In this document: positions 42,374-51,808 of the stretch, piece by piece
Layout of the letters: every line of letters begins with the position of its first letter
Numbering within the stretch: position 1 is the first letter of the stretch
DNA from: an uncultured Clostridia bacterium
GTDB lineage: Bacteria; Bacillota; Clostridia; Oscillospirales; CAG-272
Length of the DNA: 55,543 bases
Assembly (NCBI GenBank): GCA_944381085.1
Contig: CALWJX010000009.1
Location: forward strand, 1 to 55,543
Direction: 5' to 3'
The notes under the pieces: generated by a model
The model's input: only the letters and a program-made list of their open reading frames with translations
Databases searched by the model: none
Told to the model about the DNA's origin: nothing
Program-made: the position numbers and the translations under genes

Positions 42374-42997
42374 ATGAGAGCGTTTGTATATGCGGGCGGA
42401 GAGATATTTCCGGAGAAGATAGATGAGCGTCCCGATAACGGAGATATCAAGATAGCGGCGGATTCGGGATATAACAATGCCAAGCTTTTTGGGATAACAC
42501 CGGATATTCTGATAGGAGACTTTGACTCGCTCAAAAGTCTGCCGCAGGATGTGCCTGAAATATTGCAGGTCGCTCCGGAAAAAGACTGCACCGACACGCA
42601 GCTTGCGGTTGAAAAAGCGGTTCAGCGCGGCGCGGAGGAAATTACGATTATTTGCGGAACCGGGGGCAGAATTGACCATGCTTTGTCCGTGATGGCTATA
42701 CTTGAAAGCTTATATGAGAGACATATACGAGGTGTCATTGTGAACGGTCAGAACCGTATACGCTATCTGAAAAACAACAGCTTTATACTTTTGCGCAGCG
42801 GATATAAATATTTTTCGCTGATTTCGGCGGATGAGAAGGTCAAGGGTGTTTCAATAGAGGGCTGTAAGTACCCGCTTAAAAATAAAACTCTGGAGCGCAA
42901 GCTTCAGTATGCGGTTTCCAATGAGGTAAGCGGAAACTGCGCTTTGATTTCGGTAAAAAAAGGCGGGATTTATATAATCGAATCACGCGATATGTAA
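42374..42997 (+). CDS. thiN: Thiamine diphosphokinase
   Basis: ThiN pyrophosphorylates thiamine to the active cofactor. The 207-residue protein has DSGYNNAKLFGITPDILIGDFDSLK, DCTDTQLAVEKAV and GTGGRIDHAL, the three conserved TPK blocks. It is 40 bp after rsgA with AAGGAG before the ATG. It sits at the thiN position directly before spoVM, as in B. subtilis. No thiamine riboswitch is seen, fitting cluster expression. Confidence 0.93.
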   Translation: MRAFVYAGGEIFPEKIDERPDNGDIKIAADSGYNNAKLFGITPDILIGDFDSLKSLPQDVPEILQVAPEKDCTDTQLAVEKAVQRGAEEITIICGTGGRIDHALSVMAILESLYERHIRGVIVNGQNRIRYLKNNSFILLRSGYKYFSLISADEKVKGVSIEGCKYPLKNKTLERKLQYAVSNEVSGNCALISVKKGGIYIIESRDM

Positions 42998-43055
42998 ACT
43001 GAGCCCGAAAAAACGCATATAATATTGGTAAATAATATCCGAAAGGAGATTTGCC

Positions 43056-43145
43056 ATGAAGATAATTCTTGTGCGTTCGCCGGGATTTTTGGCACCCGTG
43101 CTTAGAAAAATGTTCGGCATTAAAAAAGAAAAGAAACGCCGTTGA
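43056..43145 (+). CDS. spoVM: Stage V sporulation protein M (SpoVM), 29 aa
   Basis: A 29-residue amphipathic peptide: MKIILVRSPGFLAPVLRKM, then FGIKKEKKRR. In B. subtilis the 26-residue SpoVM recognises the convex forespore membrane and anchors the SpoIVA coat base layer. Shared features are the MKxxxxxxP start with Pro9, a hydrophobic face with a central LxxxLRxMxG-like stretch and a basic end. The gene follows thiN directly, as in B. subtilis, and has a strong AAAGGAG 8 nt before the ATG. It is easily missed because of its length. ygiQ starts 40 bp later. Confidence 0.88.
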   Translation: MKIILVRSPGFLAPVLRKMFGIKKEKKRR

Positions 43146-43185
43146 CAAAGTTTAAACAGTAAAAAACAACAGGAAATATAATAAA

Positions 43186-45195
43186 ATGGAAATAAACAAA
43201 ACATTTCTCCCGATAAGCAGGAAAGACATGGAATACAGGGGGTGGGACGCGCCCGATTTTGTGTATGTCAGCGGAGACGCCTATGTGGATCATCCTTCTT
43301 TCGGGGCGGCGATTATCAGCCGGGTACTTGAGGATAAGGGCTACAGGGTGGCGTTTCTGGCTCAGCCGGATTATAAGTCATGCGAGGATTTCAAACGCTT
43401 TGGCAGACCCAGACTCGGATTTTTAGTAAGCGCGGGAAATATTGACTCAATGGTGGCGCATTATACCGCGGCGAAAAAGAAACGTACATATGATTATTAT
43501 TCGCCGGGCGGGAAGGCGGGGCTCCGCCCCGACCGCGCGCTCATTGTTTATTCAAACCGGATACGTGAGGCTTACGGAGACGTCCCGATAATTCTGGGAG
43601 GGCTTGAGGCGTCGCTGAGGCGGTTTGCTCACTATGATTATTGGGACAACAAAGTGCGTCGCTCGGTGCTTGTGGACAGCCGCGCCGATATACTTACATA
43701 CGGTATGGGAGAAAATATACTTATCCGTATAGCGCAGCTGCTTGACAGAGGCGTCCCGGTAAAAAAGATAAGAGACGTCAGAGGGACTGTTTATTTGTGC
43801 TCTCCGGATGATAAGGTAAACTTTGATATCGCGGGTTCATTTGACTATAATTTGCTTAAAACAGATAAACAGGCATACGCTAAGGCTTTCGGGGTGCAGT
43901 ATAAAAATCAGGATTCTGTAAACGGAAAAGCAATTTGCGAGATGTATGACAATAAAATGCTTGTTCAGAACCCGCCTATGCCGCCGCTTGAAAGGGAAGA
44001 GCTTGACCATGTGTATTCCTTGCCATATGCCCGTACATATCATCCGGTTTATGAAAAGGACGGCGGAGTTCCCGCGATTGAAGAAGTAAAGTTTTCAATT
44101 ACTCATAACAGAGGATGCTTCGGAGCCTGCAATTTCTGCGCGCTCGCGTTTCATCAGGGGCGCACTGTGCGTTCGAGAAGCATTGAAAGCGTTGTGAGTG
44201 AGGCAAAGCTGATTTCAGAGATGCCGGATTTCAAGGGGTATATTCACGACGTCGGAGGACCGACGGCCAATTTCAGATATCCGGCGTGTGACAAACAGCT
44301 TACCGACGGCGTATGCCCCGGAAAGAAGTGCCTGGCGCCTACTCCGTGCAAAAATCTGAAGGTGGATCACAGCGAATACATAAAACTTATTGAGGAAATT
44401 GAAAAAATACCGGGGATAAAAAAGGTCTTTATACGTTCGGGCATAAGGTTTGATTATCTTATGCTGGATAAGGACGACACGTTCTTTAAAAAGCTTGTAA
44501 GGGACAATGTCTCGGGGCAGCTTAAGGTGGCGCCCGAACACTGCTCTTCGCATGTCCTGAGGTGTATGGGCAAGCCGGATTTTGAAGTGTATGAAAGATT
44601 CCGTGAGAAATTTTTCAGAATTACAAAAGAATGCTCCAAAGAGCAGTATCTTGTCCCGTATCTGATGTCAAGCCATCCCGGCTCGACTCTCAATGACGCG
44701 ATAGAGCTTGCGCTCTGCCTTAAGCGTGACAATTACGCCCCGGAACAGGTTCAGGACTATTATCCCACTCCCGGCACCGCTTCTACGGTCATGTATTATA
44801 CCGGTATAAATCCGCTTGATATGAAGCCGGTGTATGTGGCGTCGGATTATCATGAAAAACAGCTGCAGAGGGCATTGCTTCAATACAACAGACCTCAGAA
44901 CGCGGAGCTTGTAAGAGAGGCTTTGACCCTTGCGGGGAGAGAAGACCTCATCGGATACTCGTCCGACTGCCTTGTAAGACCCGCAAACGGAGCCGTTACG
45001 AAAAAGAGAGCCGACGTCGGCTCAAAGACGGCAAATAAAAAATTTCCGGACGGCAGAGAGGGCGGCAAGTCAACTTCCGTGAGAAATAAATCGGTACAAA
45101 GTTTTGGTTCAAAGAAGTATTCGGACAAGATAAATAATAAGCCGAAGGGCAACGGTAAATCTCGTTTTGACGTAAGAAAAAAGAAAATCCGATGA
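43186..45195 (+). CDS. YgiQ-family radical SAM protein (UPF0313)
   Basis: A 669-residue radical SAM protein of the YgiQ type. The N-terminal B12-binding-like domain (SGDAYVDHPSFGAAIISRVLEDKGY) is followed by GGLEASLRRFAHYDYW and the cluster motif CFGACNFC, then PEHCSSHVLRCMGKP and the C-terminal YYPTPGTASTVMYYTGINP. The physiological reaction is unknown. The last 70 residues are basic and low-complexity (Lys/Ser/Asn/Gly), like an RNA-binding tail. No clear SD is present before ATG 43186. It is followed by a compound inverted-repeat terminator. Confidence 0.92.
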   Translation: MEINKTFLPISRKDMEYRGWDAPDFVYVSGDAYVDHPSFGAAIISRVLEDKGYRVAFLAQPDYKSCEDFKRFGRPRLGFLVSAGNIDSMVAHYTAAKKKRTYDYYSPGGKAGLRPDRALIVYSNRIREAYGDVPIILGGLEASLRRFAHYDYWDNKVRRSVLVDSRADILTYGMGENILIRIAQLLDRGVPVKKIRDVRGTVYLCSPDDKVNFDIAGSFDYNLLKTDKQAYAKAFGVQYKNQDSVNGKAICEMYDNKMLVQNPPMPPLEREELDHVYSLPYARTYHPVYEKDGGVPAIEEVKFSITHNRGCFGACNFCALAFHQGRTVRSRSIESVVSEAKLISEMPDFKGYIHDVGGPTANFRYPACDKQLTDGVCPGKKCLAPTPCKNLKVDHSEYIKLIEEIEKIPGIKKVFIRSGIRFDYLMLDKDDTFFKKLVRDNVSGQLKVAPEHCSSHVLRCMGKPDFEVYERFREKFFRITKECSKEQYLVPYLMSSHPGSTLNDAIELALCLKRDNYAPEQVQDYYPTPGTASTVMYYTGINPLDMKPVYVASDYHEKQLQRALLQYNRPQNAELVREALTLAGREDLIGYSSDCLVRPANGAVTKKRADVGSKTANKKFPDGREGGKSTSVRNKSVQSFGSKKYSDKINNKPKGNGKSRFDVRKKKIR

Positions 45196-45225
45196 ATTTA
45201 CTGACACTGTTTGCTCAGAATAATC

Positions 45226-45372
45226 AAAACGGGCTGTCTCAGGCTTGGAGTTTGTTTCCGTATAAACGCATCCTATACATAAACACTTGCTTACTCACAG
45301 CGGTATGCAAGTGTTTTTTGTTTTTTACAAAGGAATTTTCCGAAAAATCGATCTGAGACAGCCCGTTTTTTT
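45226..45372 (+). repeat. Nested inverted repeat enclosing a second hairpin (compound terminator, possibly MITE-like)
   Basis: AAAACGGGCTGTCTCAG (45226-45242) is perfectly inverted as CTGAGACAGCCCGTTTT (45353-45369) and followed by more T. The 110 bp inside contain their own terminator, AAACACTTGC (45281-45290) with GCAAGTGTTT (45307-45316) and a T-rich tract. The outer arms without the insert would form an ordinary terminator, so the inside may be an insertion, or the whole may be a small non-coding mobile element. No ORF inside. Confidence 0.7.
45281..45326 (+). terminator. Inner intrinsic terminator
   Basis: 10-bp stem AAACACTTGC/GCAAGTGTTT with a 16-nt loop, followed by TTTGTTTTTT. It probably ends the transcript that contains ygiQ. 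Confidence 0.75.
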
Positions 45373-45544
45373 TAATCTATGACTTATATATTTATTCGCT
45401 TTGGTTTATGTTTTGCCCTATAATATATATTTGTTATAATTGTTGAATTGTTTTTAACAATTGATTTTTTAACTAAAAACAAAGATATAAATATGTATAT
45501 AGTGCTGAATTTATCGACTTTTCAACAAAATAACTTAAAAAGCA

Positions 45545-45573
45545 TTGACAAATATAATTTTGTAATATACAAT
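45545..45573 (+). promoter_or_regulatory. SigA-type promoter of the large surface-protein gene
   Basis: TTGACA (45545-45550), 17 bp, TACAAT (45568-45573), giving a leader of about 110 nt. Further upstream, 45380-45540 is AT-rich with two additional TATAAT-like hexamers but no clear -35 elements. Confidence 0.7.
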
Positions 45574-45691
45574 TAATAATGTTTAAGAATGTTTTCAATT
45601 TTTTAATAAAAATTTTGTCGGCTGTTTGTGCGTTTCTCAGCGCTGATAAAAATTTCGAAAATTTATCTGCAATTAACCGAGGAGGTGGACT

Positions 45692-48600
45692 ATGAAAAAA
45701 TTTGTTTGTCTTAAGTTGTCTTTTATTATGCTGCTCTCCTGCATGACCTGGTTCGCGGGATTTTCGCTTACGGCGGACGCCGAGGAAAACTCCGGAGTGG
45801 AGACTATAAGCTTTTCCAAGGGCGGGGCGGGAGGAAATCCGTATATGAGCGGACTCAACAATCCTGTCGGGTATGCTTTTACGCTCGATTCGGAGAAAAA
45901 GCTGTTGAGTATTACCATAAATGATTTCGCGACATACAGCAACAATGTCAACAAGGGTACCTTCAGGCTGTACGAGTGGAAAGGCAACCGCGCGGATACC
46001 GTGTCGGCACAGCCTTTGTACGCGACTGAAATTGTAAACCATCAGGACCACAGCGACCTTGTCATGAATATACCTTCCGAGTTGAAACTTACGGGGAAGC
46101 TTTATTTCGAGGTTATCTGCACCGAGGGGACCTCATATACCCCTTGGCCGGCGGCAAACGGAGCCGCGGACCCTATACCGGGCAAGGTGACCGATATGCA
46201 GGCTTATCTTGACGGAAACCCGTCGGGAGCTTTCGTCTGCGAGATAACCATAGCGGACATGAAAGACAAATCCGCCGGCGCTCACGCCACTTTTGTTTAT
46301 GATTTTTCGGTTGAGACCGACGATATTATATCAAAGTTCAATATCACACAGCAAAATGATATCTCCATATCCGACTCTGCAAACGGATATGTAACCTTTA
46401 CCGCCACGGGAAGCGATCCTTACTTCAAATTCTCGGACGCTGCCTCTCCCGATGTTTCCGCGGATAAGCTTGCTTACGCGGTGATTAAGTACAGGACATC
46501 CTCGGACATCTCAATGGGCGAGTTTTATACCAACCGTTCGGGAGGAGCGCAGTGGGGCGCGGAGGGCACACATGTGCTGTGGAACTATCAAAACGACGGA
46601 GAATGGCATACCGTAGTGGCAGACGCTCATAACGTATGGGGAAATGCTCCAGACGAGACTTTATACGCTTTCAGGTTTGACCCGCTCGCGTCGGGGTGCG
46701 AGGCGGGAGACTCCATTGATGTCGAATATATAAAATTTTTTGGTGAAGCCGTTTACGCCAATTCATATTCGGCAAGCGAAAATTTAAAGCTTGAGGAGCA
46801 GAGACGGCAGGAATTGATCGAGGGGTCATATATTGCGGACTTCGGAACCGGAAAGACGCCTGCCGGTTTGTCGGCGCAGAGTGATAAAGTTACGGTATTC
46901 AGGGAAGCGGATTTCCACAGATTTCTCGTGATGTCGGACAATTCTATGGCAGAAACTGAAATCAATGATATTGATAAGTCGTCAGATTTCAGATATGTGA
47001 AGATTGCCTACAGAGGGCAGACCGGGGCGGAAAAGCTCGTTGTTTCAGCAAAGGGCACGGGAAATTTCGCAAGCGTTGATATCGATATAAATGCCGACGG
47101 ATACTGGCACGAGGTAATCGCGCAGCTGCCGGTTGCCGACGGTTCGTCCATTGACAGCCTGAGTTTTTATCTTGCCGGGAGCGGTATCAAATCCGATGAT
47201 TGGATAGATATTACATATATCGGTCTGTTTTCGGAAATGAAATATGCCGAAAGGTTTGATTACGGAACGCGGTTCAATACGCATCGCTATGCGCTCAGCA
47301 CCGTTAACGTGCCTGTGCTGAATGTCACGGGTGACGAGCAGGGAGACCCTTTCTGCGGAGGCGGAGAATCTTACGGTCAGAAATTCAAAGCGGAGAGTCC
47401 GGTAACGGGAATTACGGTATATTATCACGCTACATGGGGCGCGGCGACAAACGAGGGATACTTCAGACTTTGGGAATGGAACGGGACTTACGCGCAAACC
47501 ACCTCCCAAACTCCTTTGGTTGAGCAAAAGCTCAAAGACCTGTCCGACGGAGAAGACCTTACCGTGACCTTCGATGAATTGCCGGCGGGAGAATACTGCT
47601 TTGAAGTGAAGATGACTTCACCCTCGGATAAGGCTTATACCGGTTTTACAAGCAAAAACGGGACCGAGCGCGAGGGAGTGATCTCTTTCCGCAACGGAAA
47701 AGAAAACAGCGCGGCTCTGGTGGCGGCATATCTTACAAAAGGAGTGGGGCTTGAGGATATGGGACCGGAATATGACACTGCGTGTACGTTTGAATATGAC
47801 TTTACCGGACTTTGTGAAAGCGCCTTTGAAACCTTCGGAATTTCATGCCACTCCGGCGCCTCGATAAAGGATTTGTGCGATAAGGGATACCTTTCGGCTT
47901 CGGCGTCAGACGAAAATTCGTATATTACTTTCGGAATATTGCCCGACGTCAATTCGTCATTTGCTGACAACATTGTAATAAAATACAGAACAAATTCTTC
48001 CTTACGGAGCGGTCTGTCCGTAGAGCGCTCGGACGGAGTTATGTGGAAAGAGGACGGGTATACGCCAGATGTCCCGATAAATTGGGAAAATGACGGAGAA
48101 TGGCATATCGTGGTTGTTGACGCGACTGAGGCGTGGGGAAACACAGACGACGTAAAGCTTGAGAATATTCGACTCGATTTGTTTGCGGACGCGCAGACAG
48201 ACGCTGAAATTGACATAGCATATATAAAGTTTTTTGCCAATCCGGCGGCGGCAAAGGCGTTCGCGCAGACCGAGACTTATATTAAAGACGGCAAGGAATA
48301 CGCGGTCGCGCCCACATTGCCGCTTGACCCGGAAAGCATAACGCCGGTTATTCTTATAGACGGTGAAAAACTCAATATAAGCGACGGGGTACAGTGTGAG
48401 AACACAAGCTACAGCTATGAGGACGGTTATATCAGTTTGACAGCGACAGGTTCGGACCCTTATTATTATCTGTTTAAAGAGCAAACCGCCGTGGCGCCGT
48501 ATATGGCGGTAAAATACCGCACTGCTGTGCCGAATGTTATGGGAGAGCTGTATGCGGGTTCGGTTCAGTCAACGGCGTACGGAGGCGGAGACTATGCAAA

Positions 48601-49234
48601 GATAGACTATATAGCCGACGGAAACTGGCATGTTGCCGTGATTGATCTGTCCGGAATTTCGGATTATAACCGGGACACTAATAAGATAAATTATCTGAGG
48701 TATGACTTTATAGCGCCACAAAAAAACGCGCTTCCGACAGGAGCCGGTATTGATATCGAATACATAGCTTTCTTCGATACGGCGGATGAGGCGAAGCAGT
48801 ATGAGCATGAACTTCCGAAAATAAGAGAAACATACGAGATTACATTTATGGTTTTCGGAAGAGAGGTTTATAAGGTAACTTACACGGAAGGAGACAGGTC
48901 GATTGACGAACCGGTAGTCCCCATAATTCCGGGAATGGAAGGTGTCTGGGAGCCTTATGAAATCAACGATACGAATTTTACCGTCAACGCGGTATATACC
49001 TCAACCGTAGTTGAAACAGATCCTGCCCCGGCGCCCGATAAAGAAGAGGAAAGCACAATAGTCGGCGACGAAACGGTATCCGAGGAGCCGACGGACGATC
49101 GGTCGGAAAGCGAAGACAATAACGCCGAAAACAAGGGATGTAAATCGGCATACACTGTAAACGCCGCTCTGCTTGTTCTCGCGGTACTGTCAGGCAGCGC
49201 GACGGTCATAAAGAAGAAGCGCGGCGATTCATAA
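45692..49234 (+). CDS. Large modular surface protein with A-B-B-A-B-B beta modules
   Basis: A 1180-residue exported protein. It has a signal peptide (about 1-30, ending LTADA), two copies of a module A (about 35-205 and 540-705; shared FRLYEWKGN/FRLWEWNGT and YFEV/CFEV) and four copies of a module B. The B copies lie at about 215-355, 395-515, 715-850 and 895-1030, sharing TATGSDPY, IKYRT, DGEWH and IDIEYIKFF. An InlB/Flg_new-like beta repeat (about 1048-1105), an acidic linker and a C-terminal membrane helix with KKKRGDS follow. Module B resembles carbohydrate-binding beta sandwiches; no catalytic domain is recognised. There is no LPXTG. A strong GAGGAGG precedes the ATG. It is followed by a GH99-like lipoprotein 44 bp downstream, so the two probably act together on a glycan. 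Confidence 0.8.
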   Translation: MKKFVCLKLSFIMLLSCMTWFAGFSLTADAEENSGVETISFSKGGAGGNPYMSGLNNPVGYAFTLDSEKKLLSITINDFATYSNNVNKGTFRLYEWKGNRADTVSAQPLYATEIVNHQDHSDLVMNIPSELKLTGKLYFEVICTEGTSYTPWPAANGAADPIPGKVTDMQAYLDGNPSGAFVCEITIADMKDKSAGAHATFVYDFSVETDDIISKFNITQQNDISISDSANGYVTFTATGSDPYFKFSDAASPDVSADKLAYAVIKYRTSSDISMGEFYTNRSGGAQWGAEGTHVLWNYQNDGEWHTVVADAHNVWGNAPDETLYAFRFDPLASGCEAGDSIDVEYIKFFGEAVYANSYSASENLKLEEQRRQELIEGSYIADFGTGKTPAGLSAQSDKVTVFREADFHRFLVMSDNSMAETEINDIDKSSDFRYVKIAYRGQTGAEKLVVSAKGTGNFASVDIDINADGYWHEVIAQLPVADGSSIDSLSFYLAGSGIKSDDWIDITYIGLFSEMKYAERFDYGTRFNTHRYALSTVNVPVLNVTGDEQGDPFCGGGESYGQKFKAESPVTGITVYYHATWGAATNEGYFRLWEWNGTYAQTTSQTPLVEQKLKDLSDGEDLTVTFDELPAGEYCFEVKMTSPSDKAYTGFTSKNGTEREGVISFRNGKENSAALVAAYLTKGVGLEDMGPEYDTACTFEYDFTGLCESAFETFGISCHSGASIKDLCDKGYLSASASDENSYITFGILPDVNSSFADNIVIKYRTNSSLRSGLSVERSDGVMWKEDGYTPDVPINWENDGEWHIVVVDATEAWGNTDDVKLENIRLDLFADAQTDAEIDIAYIKFFANPAAAKAFAQTETYIKDGKEYAVAPTLPLDPESITPVILIDGEKLNISDGVQCENTSYSYEDGYISLTATGSDPYYYLFKEQTAVAPYMAVKYRTAVPNVMGELYAGSVQSTAYGGGDYAKIDYIADGNWHVAVIDLSGISDYNRDTNKINYLRYDFIAPQKNALPTGAGIDIEYIAFFDTADEAKQYEHELPKIRETYEITFMVFGREVYKVTYTEGDRSIDEPVVPIIPGMEGVWEPYEINDTNFTVNAVYTSTVVETDPAPAPDKEEESTIVGDETVSEEPTDDRSESEDNNAENKGCKSAYTVNAALLVLAVLSGSATVIKKKRGDS

Positions 49235-49278
49235 GCTGTTTATATCTGTCGCAACAGTCCACATGAAAGGAGTCTGAG

Positions 49279-51699
49279 ATGAAAAATAAAACGCAAATCG
49301 ATAATAAGTTTAATCGTATAGCCTTAAAATATATTTTTCGGGTCTGCGCCTTTTCGGTTATGCTTTTACTTGCGGTATTGGCGTCATGCAATAAACACCC
49401 AGAAGGGGAAAACGATACGGAGACCTCAACTTCTGTTTTAAACGGAGAAGAAACGGACGGAATAATTTCGTCGGATGTACCAAAGACAGAGGAATATATA
49501 ACTTTTTCGGATTTGACTCTCCCGGTTTACACATTTACGTCGGACGATCCCGATAACAACGGCATTATCCCTTCCACACGCGATGTCTGGCAGGACACCT
49601 GGACCGCGACAGACGGAGCTGACCGTTCGATGCCCTCATCCTCGGAGACCAAAACCCCGACAGACCGACAGGTCGGAATATTCTATTTTCTGTGGCGGGA
49701 TCAGGACCAAAGCACATTAAACCCGATTTCGGTTACAGACCACAACGCCGCGTACCTTGAGGGAGGTACGGAAAAGCTCTGGGAAGTGATGCAGGAGGGC
49801 GGAGAAGGACATCCGCATTATTGGGCGGAGCCCTATTTCGGCTATTATTCCTCAAATGACGAGTGGGTGCTTCGCCGCCACGCATATATGTTTGCAGACG
49901 CCGGAATTGATTTTGTGTTTTTTGATACTTCAAACAATAATCTGCATACCGTAAGTCACATGGCGCTCCTCAAGGTATGGGAGGAAGTCAGGCAGGAGGG
50001 ATACGACGTACCGAAAATATGTTTTTTGGTAGGCAGCTTTGACGAGGAATTCAACGAATTGTATGAAAGCATTTACGCCAAGGGACTGTACGAGGATCTA
50101 TGGTTTTATTGGAACGGCAAGCCGCTTGTGATGCTGACGGGGGATGTCAATATGACAAACGAGCAAAAAGACTTCTTTACCGTGCGGTATTCATGGGCGG
50201 TAGGAGCCACAAACTGGTACCAGGAGCGAAAGGGCGCGGCGTGCTGGCCGTGGTCGGATGACTATCCTCAGGCGCTCGGATATGCGGAGGACGGAAAAAC
50301 CGTGGAGCAAATGGTGGTGATGTGCGGTTCGGGCGCGATGACGGGACGCAGTACCGTGCCGAGGCAGCACATTCAGTATGAGGGAAATTGGAACTTCGGA
50401 TATGCGCTTATGAATACCACGACGCCGCTCGGACTGATGTTTTCAAATCACTTTGAGCGCGCGCTCAGAGAGGATCCTCCGCTTTTGATGATAACCGGCT
50501 GGAACGAATGGATTGCCGGACGCTGGTCGGGGGCGGGAGCCGGAGCGGGAGGCGTCGGTATGACCGTTGCCGGGGAGTATGTTGTCTCCTCTGACCCCGA
50601 AGATAAAGAGTCTTCTTACTTTATTGACCAATTCAATCCCGAATACTCTCGTGATATTGAACCCATGAAAGGCGGCTTCGGCGACAATTACTATTATCAG
50701 ATGGCGGAATATATCCGTACATATAAGGGCAGCCGGGAAATCGAGTCCGCGTTCGGACAGTGGGCAATCGATATAAACGGCTCGGTAGGTCAGTGGTACG
50801 CCGTGGGACCGGAATACCGGGACTATGAGGGAGATACCACGGACAGACTTTCGCCCGGGCACGTGGGCGGCAACGAGTACGGAATGTATGTTAATTTCAG
50901 CGGAAGAAACGATATTGTGCTTGCCAAAGTCTCAACCGACAGCAACTATCTGTATTTCTATGTCGAGTGCGCGGAGGATATTACAGACCCTGAGGGGACG
51001 AATTGGATGAACCTTTTCATAAACGCTGACTGCGATGACAATACCGGCTGGTACGGCTACGATTATCTTATCAACCGTTCGCAGGACGGAAATACGGTTT
51101 CCGTGGACAGATTCGTCGGCAAAGACACCTGGCAGCTTGAGTCGGCGGGAAGGGCTGAGTATGTAAGGAACGGAAAGATATTGCAGATAAAGCTTGAAAA
51201 ATCCCTGATAGGTTTTGAGGATACCATGGATTTCAAATGGGCGGATAATTCAATACCCACTAAGGACATAATGGAATTTCTTGATCAGGGCGACGCCGCT
51301 CCTAACGGAAGGTATAATTACAGATTTACCTTGAAGGAAACCGAAAGCAAAATTCCCGATGTGCTGAGCGAGGATATGGTGGTATTTAAATCGCGCTCTT
51401 ACAACGCTTTTGTAAACGGTAAATCCGTGCGCATAGTGGACGATAACACGAACGGAGTTCTGTTGGCTTCCGATCACGATATCTGGCTTCCGGTTTCGTT
51501 TCTTGAAGATTATTTGAATATATCATGCGACGGAGCGAACAAAACCAATCATTACGGAATTGAGTATGTAAAGGCAAATTCGCTTATTGAGGATGCGGGA
51601 AAGAAAATAACCGTATGCTCCGACGGGCTTGTGGTAATCGCGGACAGTATAATTGAGGACGAAACCGTACTGAGAACACTGTATAACTCATTAATGTGA
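49279..51699 (+). CDS. GH99/GH71-like lipoprotein with CBM9/DOMON-like and C-terminal beta domain
   Basis: An 806-residue lipoprotein with a long basic N-terminus, hydrophobic helix and lipobox LASC (Cys37). The catalytic-type region (about 120-480) contains VGIFYFLWRDQDQ, GIDFVFFDTSNN, KPLVMLTGD and ITGWNEWIAGRW, the pattern of GH99/GH71-like barrels (WbsX/DUF5010 relatives) that act on alpha-mannans or related glycans. A CBM9/DOMON-like domain follows (about 540-690; VSTDSNYLYFYVECAEDI), then a C-terminal unit (about 705-806) with FVNGKSVRIVDD and WLPVSFLEDYL, similar to copper-amine-oxidase-N-type beta domains found in Clostridia surface proteins. AAAGGAGTC precedes the ATG. It probably shares a transcript with the preceding modular protein. 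Confidence 0.78.
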   Translation: MKNKTQIDNKFNRIALKYIFRVCAFSVMLLLAVLASCNKHPEGENDTETSTSVLNGEETDGIISSDVPKTEEYITFSDLTLPVYTFTSDDPDNNGIIPSTRDVWQDTWTATDGADRSMPSSSETKTPTDRQVGIFYFLWRDQDQSTLNPISVTDHNAAYLEGGTEKLWEVMQEGGEGHPHYWAEPYFGYYSSNDEWVLRRHAYMFADAGIDFVFFDTSNNNLHTVSHMALLKVWEEVRQEGYDVPKICFLVGSFDEEFNELYESIYAKGLYEDLWFYWNGKPLVMLTGDVNMTNEQKDFFTVRYSWAVGATNWYQERKGAACWPWSDDYPQALGYAEDGKTVEQMVVMCGSGAMTGRSTVPRQHIQYEGNWNFGYALMNTTTPLGLMFSNHFERALREDPPLLMITGWNEWIAGRWSGAGAGAGGVGMTVAGEYVVSSDPEDKESSYFIDQFNPEYSRDIEPMKGGFGDNYYYQMAEYIRTYKGSREIESAFGQWAIDINGSVGQWYAVGPEYRDYEGDTTDRLSPGHVGGNEYGMYVNFSGRNDIVLAKVSTDSNYLYFYVECAEDITDPEGTNWMNLFINADCDDNTGWYGYDYLINRSQDGNTVSVDRFVGKDTWQLESAGRAEYVRNGKILQIKLEKSLIGFEDTMDFKWADNSIPTKDIMEFLDQGDAAPNGRYNYRFTLKETESKIPDVLSEDMVVFKSRSYNAFVNGKSVRIVDDNTNGVLLASDHDIWLPVSFLEDYLNISCDGANKTNHYGIEYVKANSLIEDAGKKITVCSDGLVVIADSIIEDETVLRTLYNSLM

Positions 51700-51732
51700 C
51701 GGAATTTTAAAGGAAATAATAAATAAAAAAGC

Positions 51733-51770
51733 GTCTGTTTTCGGTTGTACCGAGAGACAGACGTTTTTTA
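51733..51770. terminator. Bidirectional terminator between convergent genes
   Basis: CGTCTGT (51733-51739) pairs with ACAGACG (51758-51764), with CGG/CCG inside and T runs on both strands (A6 before, T6 after). It ends the lipoprotein gene on plus and the CD1247-type gene on minus. Confidence 0.85.
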
Positions 51771-51808
51771 TAATTAAAATAAATATTCGGTTTTACAAAA
51801 GGTCGGAT

